Below are positions 8,109 to 15,364 of a stretch of DNA of 40,298 nucleotides, piece by piece. The number at the start of each line of letters is the position of its first letter. Position 1 is the first letter of the stretch. Origin of the DNA: Anaerolineales bacterium (lineage in GTDB: Bacteria; Chloroflexota; Anaerolineae; Anaerolineales; UBA4823); contig JAFGBV010000277.1 of the NCBI GenBank assembly GCA_016932955.1, forward strand, positions 1-40,298, given 5' to 3'. The notes beneath the pieces were generated by a model. The model was given only the letters and a program-made list of their open reading frames with translations. It was not told the origin of the DNA and made no database searches. A program made the translations under genes and the position numbers.

Positions 8109-8141
8109 ACCGGTGGCAAGAAGGAGACTTCTGCCACCGGT
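8109..8141 (+). terminator. hairpin terminator behind the tRNA gene
   Basis: Two bases past the CCA end, ACCGGTGGC plus AGAAG pairs with CTTCTGCCACCGGT, giving a 14-pair stem with one bulged A and a GAGA loop. It is followed by TATGTTATC. The stem is very stable although the T-tract is interrupted. Confidence 0.7.
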
Positions 8142-8166
8142 TATGTTATCAATCAGGTGTTTGGCT

Positions 8167-8172
8167 TATAAT
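8167..8172 (+). promoter_or_regulatory. surE -10 box adjacent to the start codon
   Basis: A perfect TATAAT ends six bases before the surE ATG at 8179. No Shine-Dalgarno is present, so the message would be leaderless. No convincing -35 box is seen at the expected distance. Confidence 0.5.
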
Positions 8173-8178
8173 TGATCT

Positions 8179-8988
8179 ATGACAAAACAGCGAGAGATAT
8201 TACTAACCAACGATGACGGTATTCAGTCCCCCGGCTTGTGGGCGGCAGCCCGGGTGCTTTCGCAACTGGGGTATGTGCACGTGGTTGCGCCGCGTGATCA
8301 GTTCTCTGGCGCAGGGCGCAGCCTGCCCTCAAATTCGGATGGCATCATTACCACGCCGCAGGTATTGGTGAATGGAAAACAGTGGACAGTGTATAGCGTA
8401 GGCGGGACACCAGCGCAGGCCGTGCTGCATGCGATCTATGAAATCTTACCCACAGCTCCAGATTTGGTTGTCTCCGGGATTAATTACGGTGAAAATCTGG
8501 GGGTCGGGGTGACTGTGTCGGGCACTGTAGGCGCAGCACTGGAAGCGGCCGGGTGTGGCATCCCGGCGCTGGCGGTTTCGCTGGAAACAGACGTGGCGCA
8601 CCATCTCTCCTATTCGGTTGATGTGGACTTCACAGCAGCAGCGCATTTCACGGCGCTTTTTGGCCAATTTCTGTTGGAGAAAAAGATGCCCTATGATGTT
8701 GATGTGCTCAAGGTTGATGTGCCCTGCGATGCTACGACACACACTCCCTGGGAGGTTACTCGTCTATCTCGCAATGGCTATTTCGAGCCCGTGGCGCCTC
8801 AGCGCACCGATTGGAAACAACCCGAGACGGTTGGTTACCGCCGCAGGGATGATGCCTGTGATACGGAACCCGGCACAGATGTTCATTCGATGTGTGTGTG
8901 CCGTTCGGTTTCGGTTACACCGCTCAGCCTGGATTTGACCTCACGGGTTGAGCTGGCTGAGTTTGAGCGTTTACTTCGCCTAAAATAG
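8179..8988 (+). CDS. surE: 5'/3'-nucleotidase SurE
   Basis: A divalent-metal-dependent phosphatase that removes phosphate from nucleoside monophosphates and is linked to survival in stationary phase. The 269-residue protein begins with the hallmark LLTNDDGIQSPGL (metal ligands Asp12 and Asp13). It continues with VVAPRDQFSGAGRS and the SGINYGENLG motif, which supplies further metal and phosphate ligands. Length is normal for the family. The terminal 65 bases overlap the 3' end of the opposing phosphatase gene. A -10 box directly before the ATG suggests a leaderless message. Assignment is firm; the physiological substrate cannot be told. Confidence 0.94.
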   Translation: MTKQREILLTNDDGIQSPGLWAAARVLSQLGYVHVVAPRDQFSGAGRSLPSNSDGIITTPQVLVNGKQWTVYSVGGTPAQAVLHAIYEILPTAPDLVVSGINYGENLGVGVTVSGTVGAALEAAGCGIPALAVSLETDVAHHLSYSVDVDFTAAAHFTALFGQFLLEKKMPYDVDVLKVDVPCDATTHTPWEVTRLSRNGYFEPVAPQRTDWKQPETVGYRRRDDACDTEPGTDVHSMCVCRSVSVTPLSLDLTSRVELAEFERLLRLK

Positions 8989-9745
8989 CCAGCATCTTTG
9001 CGTGGATAACCTGGCTACTTGCTACTACAGACTGCGGCGGAGAGAGATAATCTTTGCCCCCAAGCAAGTTGGTAACAATTGCGCCGGCCTCCTCGGCGAT
9101 CAATCCTCCTGCAGCCACATCCCAAGGTTGTAGGGAAATCTCCCAATAGCCATCAAATCGCCCACTGGCAACATAGCATAGATCGAGGGCTGCAGATCCT
9201 AAGCGCCGCACTCCCTGAGAATTTAATGCAAAGCGGGTGTAATGGTCCAGATTATTGTGCGGGTTGGTGCGAATATCGTAGGGGAACCCAGTCACCAGCA
9301 GGCTGTGGTCTAAATCCTGAGGGGTTGCAACCTGGATCGCCTTGCCATTTAGCCAGGCGCCCTGCTGGCGACTGGCGCTGAAACATTCATCCCGAGTAGG
9401 GTCGTAGACGACACCCAGGCGTACTTTGCCGTCTTCTGCATAAGCAATCGACACCGAAAAGATCGGCACGCCATGGGCATAGTTCACCGTGCCATCCAGC
9501 GGATCGATGTACCACACCTGGCCGCCCTCGCCGCTGACCCCGCCAGACTCCTCGGCGATGATGCGCTGTCTGCGGAAGCGGTGGCGGATCTCGTAGAGCA
9601 GGAACTCCTCCGAGTGTCGGTCAGCTTCGGTGACCAGGTCGATGACGCCTTTGTGCTCGATATGCAGGCGTTGCCCGAAGTGCGCGCGTAAGATAGCCCC
9701 GGCCTGGCGAGCCAGGATTTCCAGGTCGAGTAATTCTGGTCTCAC
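8924..9745 (-). CDS. inositol monophosphatase family protein
   Basis: A Mg2+-dependent, lithium-sensitive-type phosphatase (IMPase/SuhB/CysQ superfamily) of 273 residues. Signature residues are AEESGG (Glu65, Glu66), WYIDPLDGT (Asp81, Asp84) and the C-terminal metal ligand in QPWDVAAGG (Asp209). Substrates in the family include inositol-1-phosphate, histidinol phosphate, PAP and fructose-1,6-bisphosphate, and the sequence does not decide among them. The start is GTG at 9745, overlapping the response regulator stop by four bases (GTGA), so translation is probably coupled. The last 15 or so residues (AQTQPAQP and onward) look unconserved and are read from DNA that also encodes the end of surE on the other strand. 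Confidence 0.88.
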   Translation of the reverse strand: MRPELLDLEILARQAGAILRAHFGQRLHIEHKGVIDLVTEADRHSEEFLLYEIRHRFRRQRIIAEESGGVSGEGGQVWYIDPLDGTVNYAHGVPIFSVSIAYAEDGKVRLGVVYDPTRDECFSASRQQGAWLNGKAIQVATPQDLDHSLLVTGFPYDIRTNPHNNLDHYTRFALNSQGVRRLGSAALDLCYVASGRFDGYWEISLQPWDVAAGGLIAEEAGAIVTNLLGGKDYLSPPQSVVASSQVIHAKMLAILGEVNAQTQPAQPVRSNPG

Positions 9746-10368
9746 TCTTTTTTCAGGGTATCCAAAATGCGGTAGAGATCGTTGAGTTCTTCCTGAATCT
9801 CACCGCGATGGCGCCGCGCCTCGGTTAGCAGGGCATCGAATGCGGGTCTCTGTTCGGCTGGCAGGGTTTGCAGCAGGCGCTCTGTCCGCGAAATCTGCGT
9901 GTTTTTATGGCGCAGCTTATTTTCCAGGCGTTCTCGGTAGCCCTGGTAGAATTCCTTCTCGCCAAGTGGTTCTGGCACAGTTGGCGGTCCAGCGGTGAGG
10001 ATCTCCGCCACGGTAAGCAGGAATTCCTCTGTATCCACAGGCTTTTCCAGGAAGCGCACAGCCCCCAGGCTGAGGGCGAAGGCGCGATCCTCAGGGGTCA
10101 CATAAGTGGCCGACAGGAAGATGATGGGAATATTCCTGGTTTTGGGGTTCACACGCAGCTTTTGCGCCAGGGCATAACCATCCAATTTGGGCATCAGAAT
10201 ATCGGTGATGACCACGGCGGGCTGCTCTTTAGCAACCACTTCCAGGGCTTCTTGCCCGTTACGGGCGGTGACTACTGGGTAACCCTTGAAGCGCAGGGTA
10301 ACTTCCAGTAGCTCAAGTACATTGGGGATATCTTCAACAACCAGGATAGGGCCATAGGGAACGTTCAT
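9742..10368 (-). CDS. response regulator with receiver domain and helical tail
   Basis: A 208-residue two-component response regulator. Residues 7-125 are a CheY-like receiver: acidic pocket VVED, phospho-acceptor Asp56 in VITDILMP, conserved FLSA switch position and Lys in EKPVD. The remaining 80 residues hold no DNA-binding or enzymatic output domain. They are charged, helical and probably coiled coil (RERLENKLRHKNTQ and onward). It likely signals by protein-protein contact. It lies 59 bases downstream of the CNB-domain histidine kinase, its likely partner, and overlaps the phosphatase gene. A TAAAAT box ends six bases before the ATG, so it may also have its own leaderless promoter. Confidence 0.9.
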   Translation of the reverse strand: MNVPYGPILVVEDIPNVLELLEVTLRFKGYPVVTARNGQEALEVVAKEQPAVVITDILMPKLDGYALAQKLRVNPKTRNIPIIFLSATYVTPEDRAFALSLGAVRFLEKPVDTEEFLLTVAEILTAGPPTVPEPLGEKEFYQGYRERLENKLRHKNTQISRTERLLQTLPAEQRPAFDALLTEARRHRGEIQEELNDLYRILDTLKKE

Positions 10369-10374
10369 AGCGTT

Positions 10375-10403
10375 ATTTTATTACCTTTTTTGTGAAAGAG
10401 CAA
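10375..10403 (-). promoter_or_regulatory. candidate internal promoter of the response regulator gene
   Basis: On the minus strand TTGCTC (10403-10398) and TAAAAT (10380-10375) are 17 bases apart, and the -10 box ends six bases before ATG 10368. No Shine-Dalgarno is seen. This fits the leaderless pattern of dnaX, surE and ffh. Confidence 0.45.
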
Positions 10404-10427
10404 GAATAGGAATCGCTGAAGATTGCT

Positions 10428-11690
10428 CTAATTTGCTCTCAAGCTTGGTTTGAGGGGAAGGGTGAAGGCAAACCGGCTGCCGATGTTGTCTTTGCCGGGC
10501 TCTACCCAGATGTGTCCTCCATGTGCCTCCACTGCCAGGCGGCAATATGCCAGGCCCAGCCCAAAACCACGCCGGGCGCGCAGATCGCCCGAAACCTGGG
10601 TAAAACGCTCGAAAATGCGTTGGCGCTGGTCTTCGGGAATGCCTGGCCCCGTATCGGTGACGCTGATGATAACATCCTCCGCCTCTGCCTGGGCGGACAG
10701 GGTGATCTGCCCTTGATCGGGTGTGTATTTAGTGGCGTTATCCAGCAGATTATTGAGCACTCTCTCTAATTTATCACGATCCCCTGACAGCGGAGGCAGG
10801 GAGTCGGGTAGATCGATCACAAGGCGAATGTTGCGGTTACGGGCTGCCAATGCATTTTTGGCTACCCCTTGAAATAGATCTGCCAGATCCAGGGGGGCAA
10901 AGTGGAACTGCGACTCGCCCGATTCCATGCGCGAAACATCCAGTAACGAGTCAACCAGGCGCATCATGCGATCACACGAATTGCGCGCGATATCGATGAT
11001 CTGGCGGTTTTCATCCAGGATTTCCACCGGAAGTACAACATCCAGCATATTCAAGGAAAGAGAGATAGCTCCCAGTGGATTTCTGAGGTCGTGGATGATG
11101 AGATCGCTGGTCTCCTGGCGCAGGCGTTGTAGTTCTAAGAGTTGTTCCTTTTCTGTTTGTAGCTCGCTCACCTGGCTGATCAAGCGCCGCTCACTGGATT
11201 TGCCCAGGCTGCGTTCCTGGTCAGAGTCGCGCAGGCGGGCGCTGAGCACCTCCATGATACTTAGCCCCAAGGAGGGTTCTTTTTTTAGCAGGTTGTGGAA
11301 GTTTTCCTGGTGGATTTTAAGCAAACGTAGATCGGTCAGCGCAACAACACTGGCTGAGCGCGGCTGTCTCTCCAAGAGTGCCATTTCACCGATGATCTCT
11401 CCCGCACTGCGGTAACCCAGGATGGTAGGGGTATCGGGAGAGCCCATGAAAGCCACCGCCGTACCTGACCAGATCACAAACAGTGCGTCGCCTGGCTCGC
11501 CCTCGCGCAGGATTACCTCGCCGGGAATGCAGCGCTGCTCGGTCAAGAGCTGGTCGAGCTGTGAGCGTTCGATAGAGGAGAGCAAGCGCAGGAAGGGCGA
11601 ATCCAGCGCGCTCCTTGTTTCGCTATTCGCGTGTTCTTTTTGTGCCCCTGAAAGGATCTCAAGCTGTTTGGGTGAAAGAGTGTGTGGCAT
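10428..11690 (-). CDS. sensor histidine kinase with N-terminal cyclic nucleotide-binding-type domain
   Basis: A 420-residue soluble kinase with no transmembrane segment. Residues 35-155 form a CNB/CAP-effector domain (GEVILREGEPGDALFVI, GEIIGEMALLERQPRSASV). A coiled linker leads to a HisKA dimerisation domain with phospho-acceptor His200 in IIHDLRNP. The HATPase domain has an N box LLDNATKYTP, G1 DTGPGIPE, F box FERFTQ and G2 GFGLGL. The PRSAS stretch resembles the phosphate-binding cassette, so a cyclic nucleotide is possible, but a ligand is not proven. The frame opens upstream, but ATG 11690 has AGGA eight bases before it and gives a compact start. It heads an operon with the response regulator and phosphatase and is divergent from the Trx-VKOR gene. 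Confidence 0.9.
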   Translation of the reverse strand: MPHTLSPKQLEILSGAQKEHANSETRSALDSPFLRLLSSIERSQLDQLLTEQRCIPGEVILREGEPGDALFVIWSGTAVAFMGSPDTPTILGYRSAGEIIGEMALLERQPRSASVVALTDLRLLKIHQENFHNLLKKEPSLGLSIMEVLSARLRDSDQERSLGKSSERRLISQVSELQTEKEQLLELQRLRQETSDLIIHDLRNPLGAISLSLNMLDVVLPVEILDENRQIIDIARNSCDRMMRLVDSLLDVSRMESGESQFHFAPLDLADLFQGVAKNALAARNRNIRLVIDLPDSLPPLSGDRDKLERVLNNLLDNATKYTPDQGQITLSAQAEAEDVIISVTDTGPGIPEDQRQRIFERFTQVSGDLRARRGFGLGLAYCRLAVEAHGGHIWVEPGKDNIGSRFAFTLPLKPSLRAN

Positions 11691-11733
11691 GGTGTATTCC
11701 TGACTGTGCAACGAAATGCTACGAGCGATATGG

Positions 11734-11765
11734 TATATTATAAGCCAGGAAGAACTTTGTGTTGA
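11734..11765. promoter_or_regulatory. divergent promoter region between kinase and Trx-VKOR genes
   Basis: Only 68 bases separate the two divergent starts. TATAAT reads on the minus strand (11742-11737) with a weak TCAACA -35 at 17 bases. On the plus strand TATATT/TATTAT overlaps the same bases. The two transcription units probably share or compete for this site. CAGGAAG just before GTG 11759 is the ribosome binding site of the Trx-VKOR gene. Confidence 0.45.
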
Positions 11766-12937
11766 CACCCCATGCCTTGTTATCATCATTTCCTTTTCGC
11801 CTGTTGCTTGTTTTAACTGCCTTCGTTTTGTTCCTGGGCACGTCTTCTGCTCGGGCAGAGCAGCCAATTGTCCATGCGGTGCTGTTCTATTCGCCTGTGT
11901 GCGGGCATTGTCATAAAGTGATCACGGAGACCTTGCCACCGCTTACCGAGAAGTATGGTGAGCAGCTTCAGATTTTTGCGATTGATGCCACCAAGCAAGC
12001 AGGTTCTGACCTGTACCAATCAGCGATCCATGCGTTGGGGATCCCGGCAGAACGCCTGGGGGTTCCCACCCTGGTAATTGGCGACTATGTCTTGGTGGGC
12101 TCGGGCGAGATACCCCAGACCTTGCCCGGCCTGGTCGAGTTTTATCTTGGCCAGGGCGGCGTGGATTGGCCGGCAATCCCTGGTTTGGAAGAAGCCATTG
12201 CGGCAACCCTGCCCAGCGCAACCGAGCCGCCAGCAACACCCACTGCCGAGCCGACATCGCCAGCCGCGCCAACCGGTACCGTTGCGCCCCTAACCAACAC
12301 TCCTCCCCCTCTCGCAGTGGCTACAGAAGCTGCAAGCGCTACCGATGAGAAGGAAGTTCAGGCTGCGCCACCATTGGATATGCATGCCAATTTTATGAAA
12401 GACCCGCTCGGCAGCCTTCTGGCGCTGGTGGTGCTGATTGGGATGGTCGCCGTTGTTGGACTCGGTATGCTCCCGGCATTGCGCCCTACGCTGGTGCGCC
12501 TGACCTGGCAGGTCTGGCTGCCCCCTCTGCTGGCACTGGCAGGCCTGGGCGTGGCAGGTTACTTATTCTATGTGGAAACAGCGCATGTGGTTGCGGTGAG
12601 CGGCCCAGTGGGTAACTGCAATACAGTGCAGCAGTCGGTGTATGCCCGTTTGTTTGGCGTCTCGGTTGGTATGTTGGGGGTGGTCGGTTACGCCGCCATT
12701 CTGCTCACCTGGCTGGTTGGGCTGCTCAAAGGGCAGATTGCAACGTTATCCGCGCTGGCTATGTTGGTCATAACCTTTGGCGGAACGCTTTTTTCGATCT
12801 ACCTGACTTTCCTGGAGCCTTTTGTGATTGGCGCCATCTGCGCCTGGTGCTTGGGCTCAGCCGTGCTGATGACGCTGTTGTTCGTCCTGGCAATCCCTTA
12901 CTATTGGTCGCGGCGCTATCGCAATGTGGACAATTGA
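11759..12937 (+). CDS. thioredoxin-like plus VKOR family fusion protein, first copy
   Basis: A 392-residue membrane protein expected to make disulfide bonds in exported proteins. After a signal peptide (ARAEQ cleavage region) comes a thioredoxin-like domain with CGHC (Cys48, Cys51) and the cis-proline loop GVPTLVIGD. A Pro/Thr/Ala linker (about 155-200) follows, then a VKOR domain of about five membrane segments. The quinone-linked CAWC pair (Cys361, Cys364) is present. In the external loop only Cys287 (GNCNTVQ) remains: the partner cysteine is Ser281, whereas the second copy has Cys. The thioredoxin part is N-terminal, the reverse of the familiar bacterial VKOR-Trx fusions. The start is GTG with AGGAAG five bases before it. 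Confidence 0.88.
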   Translation: MLTPHALLSSFPFRLLLVLTAFVLFLGTSSARAEQPIVHAVLFYSPVCGHCHKVITETLPPLTEKYGEQLQIFAIDATKQAGSDLYQSAIHALGIPAERLGVPTLVIGDYVLVGSGEIPQTLPGLVEFYLGQGGVDWPAIPGLEEAIAATLPSATEPPATPTAEPTSPAAPTGTVAPLTNTPPPLAVATEAASATDEKEVQAAPPLDMHANFMKDPLGSLLALVVLIGMVAVVGLGMLPALRPTLVRLTWQVWLPPLLALAGLGVAGYLFYVETAHVVAVSGPVGNCNTVQQSVYARLFGVSVGMLGVVGYAAILLTWLVGLLKGQIATLSALAMLVITFGGTLFSIYLTFLEPFVIGAICAWCLGSAVLMTLLFVLAIPYYWSRRYRNVDN

Positions 12938-12956
12938 AGTGCGGGGGTGTTTCCTG

Positions 12957-14180
12957 TCATCCTAAAGTGCGCATGACCGGTCTACGCCAATAAACCAGGA
13001 TGGCAAGGATCAGCAGGATCAGCGCGCTGATCTGAACGGTGGCTGGCTCTCCAATTACCGCAGCAATATTGCCCGCCAGCAGCGAGCCAAGCGGCAGCGA
13101 GCCAAAGAAGACCATAATGTAGATTCCCATCACGCGGCCTCGCAGCGCGTCGGGTATTTGCGTTTGCACCAGGGCGTTGGTTGTATTGCTGACGGACATA
13201 AAAGCCCACCCAACGCCGATCATCGCAAGCAGAGAGAGCGGCAGCCAGCGAATAAAGGAGAAGATCAGCATCATCACAGGTAGTACAAAGCTACCCAGTG
13301 TCCACAGGCGCCCCCGGAAGCGCGCATGCCCCAGCGCAGCGATCATCAGCGCACCGATTAATGAGCCCAATCCGCGTGCTGAAAGCAGCCAGCCATTGGT
13401 CCGTGCATCACCACCCAATACGTTCACTGCCCAGGCTGGGATCAATGTGATTACCCCCAAGGCCATAACACTGGTCATGCCCAGGTTGGAGATCAGCATG
13501 CTCACAGTCGGATTGCCGATGACGAATTTCACTCCCTCTTTGATTTCGCTCAGGGCTGCCGATTTGGTTATGCTGGATGGCAAGGTGGTGATGCTCATCA
13601 CCGATAGCGAAATAATCACTGCGATAAAGGAGATGCCATTGAAGGCAAAACACCAGCCTGGCCCAAAGGCGGCGTATGCCAATCCTCCGACTGCTGGTCC
13701 CACCACCACTGCAGAGGTAAACATGGTTGAATTCAAGGCGATGGCGTTTGTCAGGACATCGCGCTCGACCAGTTCCACCACAAATGCCTGGCGGGCAGGC
13801 GCATCGAAAGCATTACAGATTCCCAACAGGAAAGCCAATATGATAATATGCCAGGGTTGTACAAGATCGGTGAAGGTAAGCGCCGCCAATATGAAAGCCA
13901 GACACATCATCCCTGTTTGCGCTATCAAGATCATTGTGCGCCGCGAGATACGGTCAGCGATAGCCCCGGCGTATAGGGTGAAGATCCAGGAAGGCAGCCC
14001 TGAAGCGAACCCAACATATCCCAGGTAAGCTGGCGATTGGGTTAGCTCATACATGAGGTAACCCTGGGCAGTGGATTGTGTCCAGGTGCCCACCAGGGAG
14101 ACCAACTGACCGATGAACCATAGCCGGTAATTTCGGTAGCGGAGTGATATGAAAGTGTCTTTCAATGTGAACTGGCGCAT
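12957..14180 (-). CDS. MFS transporter, EntS-like
   Basis: A 407-residue major facilitator protein with about twelve membrane helices. The opening FISLRYRNYRLWFIGQLVSLVGTW is typical of the MFS_3/EntS-type exporters, which include siderophore and macrolide exporters. Motif A is AGAIADRISRRTMI. The C-terminal half contains LRGRVMGIYIMVFFGSLPLGSLLAG, also typical. ATG 14180 is preceded by an in-frame GTG (14183), and no good Shine-Dalgarno separates the two, so the exact start is uncertain by one codon. It begins about ten bases past the stop of the second Trx-VKOR gene on the same strand and is probably co-transcribed. It converges with the first Trx-VKOR gene, leaving 19 bases between stops. 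The substrate is unknown. Confidence 0.88.
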   Translation of the reverse strand: MRQFTLKDTFISLRYRNYRLWFIGQLVSLVGTWTQSTAQGYLMYELTQSPAYLGYVGFASGLPSWIFTLYAGAIADRISRRTMILIAQTGMMCLAFILAALTFTDLVQPWHIIILAFLLGICNAFDAPARQAFVVELVERDVLTNAIALNSTMFTSAVVVGPAVGGLAYAAFGPGWCFAFNGISFIAVIISLSVMSITTLPSSITKSAALSEIKEGVKFVIGNPTVSMLISNLGMTSVMALGVITLIPAWAVNVLGGDARTNGWLLSARGLGSLIGALMIAALGHARFRGRLWTLGSFVLPVMMLIFSFIRWLPLSLLAMIGVGWAFMSVSNTTNALVQTQIPDALRGRVMGIYIMVFFGSLPLGSLLAGNIAAVIGEPATVQISALILLILAILVYWRRPVMRTLG

Positions 14181-14191
14181 CACGCGGACTT

Positions 14192-15259
14192 TCAGGATTC
14201 GTCTTCCTCAGGATCTGCCGTTATCCACGGCATCAGCTGATCCAGGCTGGCAAGCATCAGCAATGCGGAAATGATGGCCGAAGAAGTGCACCACAAACAA
14301 ACAGCCCGGATGCGAAACAACTCCAGGTAGGTTAAGTAGACGGAGAAGATGGTAGCAAAAAGCGTCATCCCAAACAACGCCGGAGCAGCGACCGCTGCCA
14401 GTTGATCTTTGCGGAAGCGCCTCCACAGCCAGGCTGCCAGGATGAGCAGGTAGCCAAAGACGCCTAAGAGGCCCACTGAAAGGAAGCCAAATAGCTTTGC
14501 GTAGGGGCTGGTCTGCACGGCATTGCAATCCCCAATCGGGCCGCAGACCGCTGGCGTGGCGGTTACTTCTACATAAGAAAGGTAAAGCGCTACCCCCAGG
14601 CCGATGATTGCCAACACTGGGATTGATAGGTTCACCCAATTCGGGGCAGGCGCCATGGGTTTTCCCAAGAAAGCACGCGTCACCACTACCCCCACCACAA
14701 CCAGTGCCAGCAGCATGCCAACCATGACGATCCAGGCGACGGTGAAGCCTTCTGAGACGGGTTTTTCTGCTGAAGCCTCTGAGGTGAGATTGTGTGGATC
14801 AAAGGCTGTAAATGCAATCCCCCGGGGAAGCATCGATGCCAAAGCTGGCAGTTCAGGATACTCTGCGCCGCCCCCTGACAGGTAATTTTTTATCAGTTCA
14901 GGCAGTTCAGCCGGAATTTGTTCTGCTCCGATCAGGGCTTGGTAATCGATCACTGCCAAGGGCACCATAATCTGCTCTTTGGATAAACCCAGGGCCATCC
15001 CTACCTGGTAAAAGCGATCAATATCCTCCAGGGTGATTAATTCGACAAGCAGGATGTTCAATTCCTCGCCATGTTTTTCTTGCAGCTCGGGCAGTGTGTT
15101 GAGCAAGATTGTTTCGCATTGCGGGCAGCCATCTGACCAGAAGAGAACCATATGAACCACTGGTGTCGCAGCCATTGCGGGGGATGTGAAGCGGACAAGA
15201 AAGATCAGGGTTGCCAGCAGGAGCATGGAAAAGGATAGAATGCCAAATGTTCTTCGCAT
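14192..15259 (-). CDS. thioredoxin-like plus VKOR family fusion protein, second copy
   Basis: A 355-residue paralogue of the protein encoded at 11759-12937, with the same order: signal peptide (SPAMAATP), thioredoxin-like domain with CPQC (Cys45, Cys48), short linker, VKOR membrane domain. Unlike the first copy it has the complete VKOR cysteine set. Loop cysteines are Cys239 and Cys245 (AVCGPIGDCNAVQ) and the quinone-site pair is Cys321/Cys324 (CLWC). It should therefore be able to pass electrons from substrate thiols to quinone. The thioredoxin redox motif differs (CPQC against CGHC), which would alter redox potential. ATG 15259 has GAGG eight bases upstream. The MFS gene follows closely downstream. 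Family assignment is strong; client proteins are unknown. Confidence 0.9.
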   Translation of the reverse strand: MRRTFGILSFSMLLLATLIFLVRFTSPAMAATPVVHMVLFWSDGCPQCETILLNTLPELQEKHGEELNILLVELITLEDIDRFYQVGMALGLSKEQIMVPLAVIDYQALIGAEQIPAELPELIKNYLSGGGAEYPELPALASMLPRGIAFTAFDPHNLTSEASAEKPVSEGFTVAWIVMVGMLLALVVVGVVVTRAFLGKPMAPAPNWVNLSIPVLAIIGLGVALYLSYVEVTATPAVCGPIGDCNAVQTSPYAKLFGFLSVGLLGVFGYLLILAAWLWRRFRKDQLAAVAAPALFGMTLFATIFSVYLTYLELFRIRAVCLWCTSSAIISALLMLASLDQLMPWITADPEEDES

Positions 15260-15289
15260 CGAATGACCTCATCGTACAATCGTAAACTT

Positions 15290-15335
15290 GCCCCTCGGAA
15301 GCATCTGGCCATCGAGGGGCGTATAATCGATTATA
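15290..15335 (-). promoter_or_regulatory. palindromic -10 region and leader hairpin upstream of the second Trx-VKOR gene
   Basis: TATAATCGATTATA (15322-15335) is a perfect 14-base palindrome that presents a consensus -10 box on both strands. No good -35 is visible on the minus strand. Just inside the expected transcript, GCCCCTCG and CGAGGGGC (15313-15320 with 15290-15297) form an 8-pair stem with a 15-base loop. The hairpin lacks a following T-run, so it is more likely a leader structure than a terminator. Confidence 0.45.
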
Positions 15336-15364
15336 ACGCCATTTCTATCCCATTAAAGGGGAAT

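Noticed and set aside
13177..14028. 283-residue plus-strand frame opposite the second MFS gene
   Set aside because: Shadow of a clear twelve-helix transporter; lacks motifs and a ribosome binding site.
12957..15259. Redox/MFS block as a mobile island
   Set aside because: No integrase, tRNA boundary, direct repeats or shift in base composition is visible.
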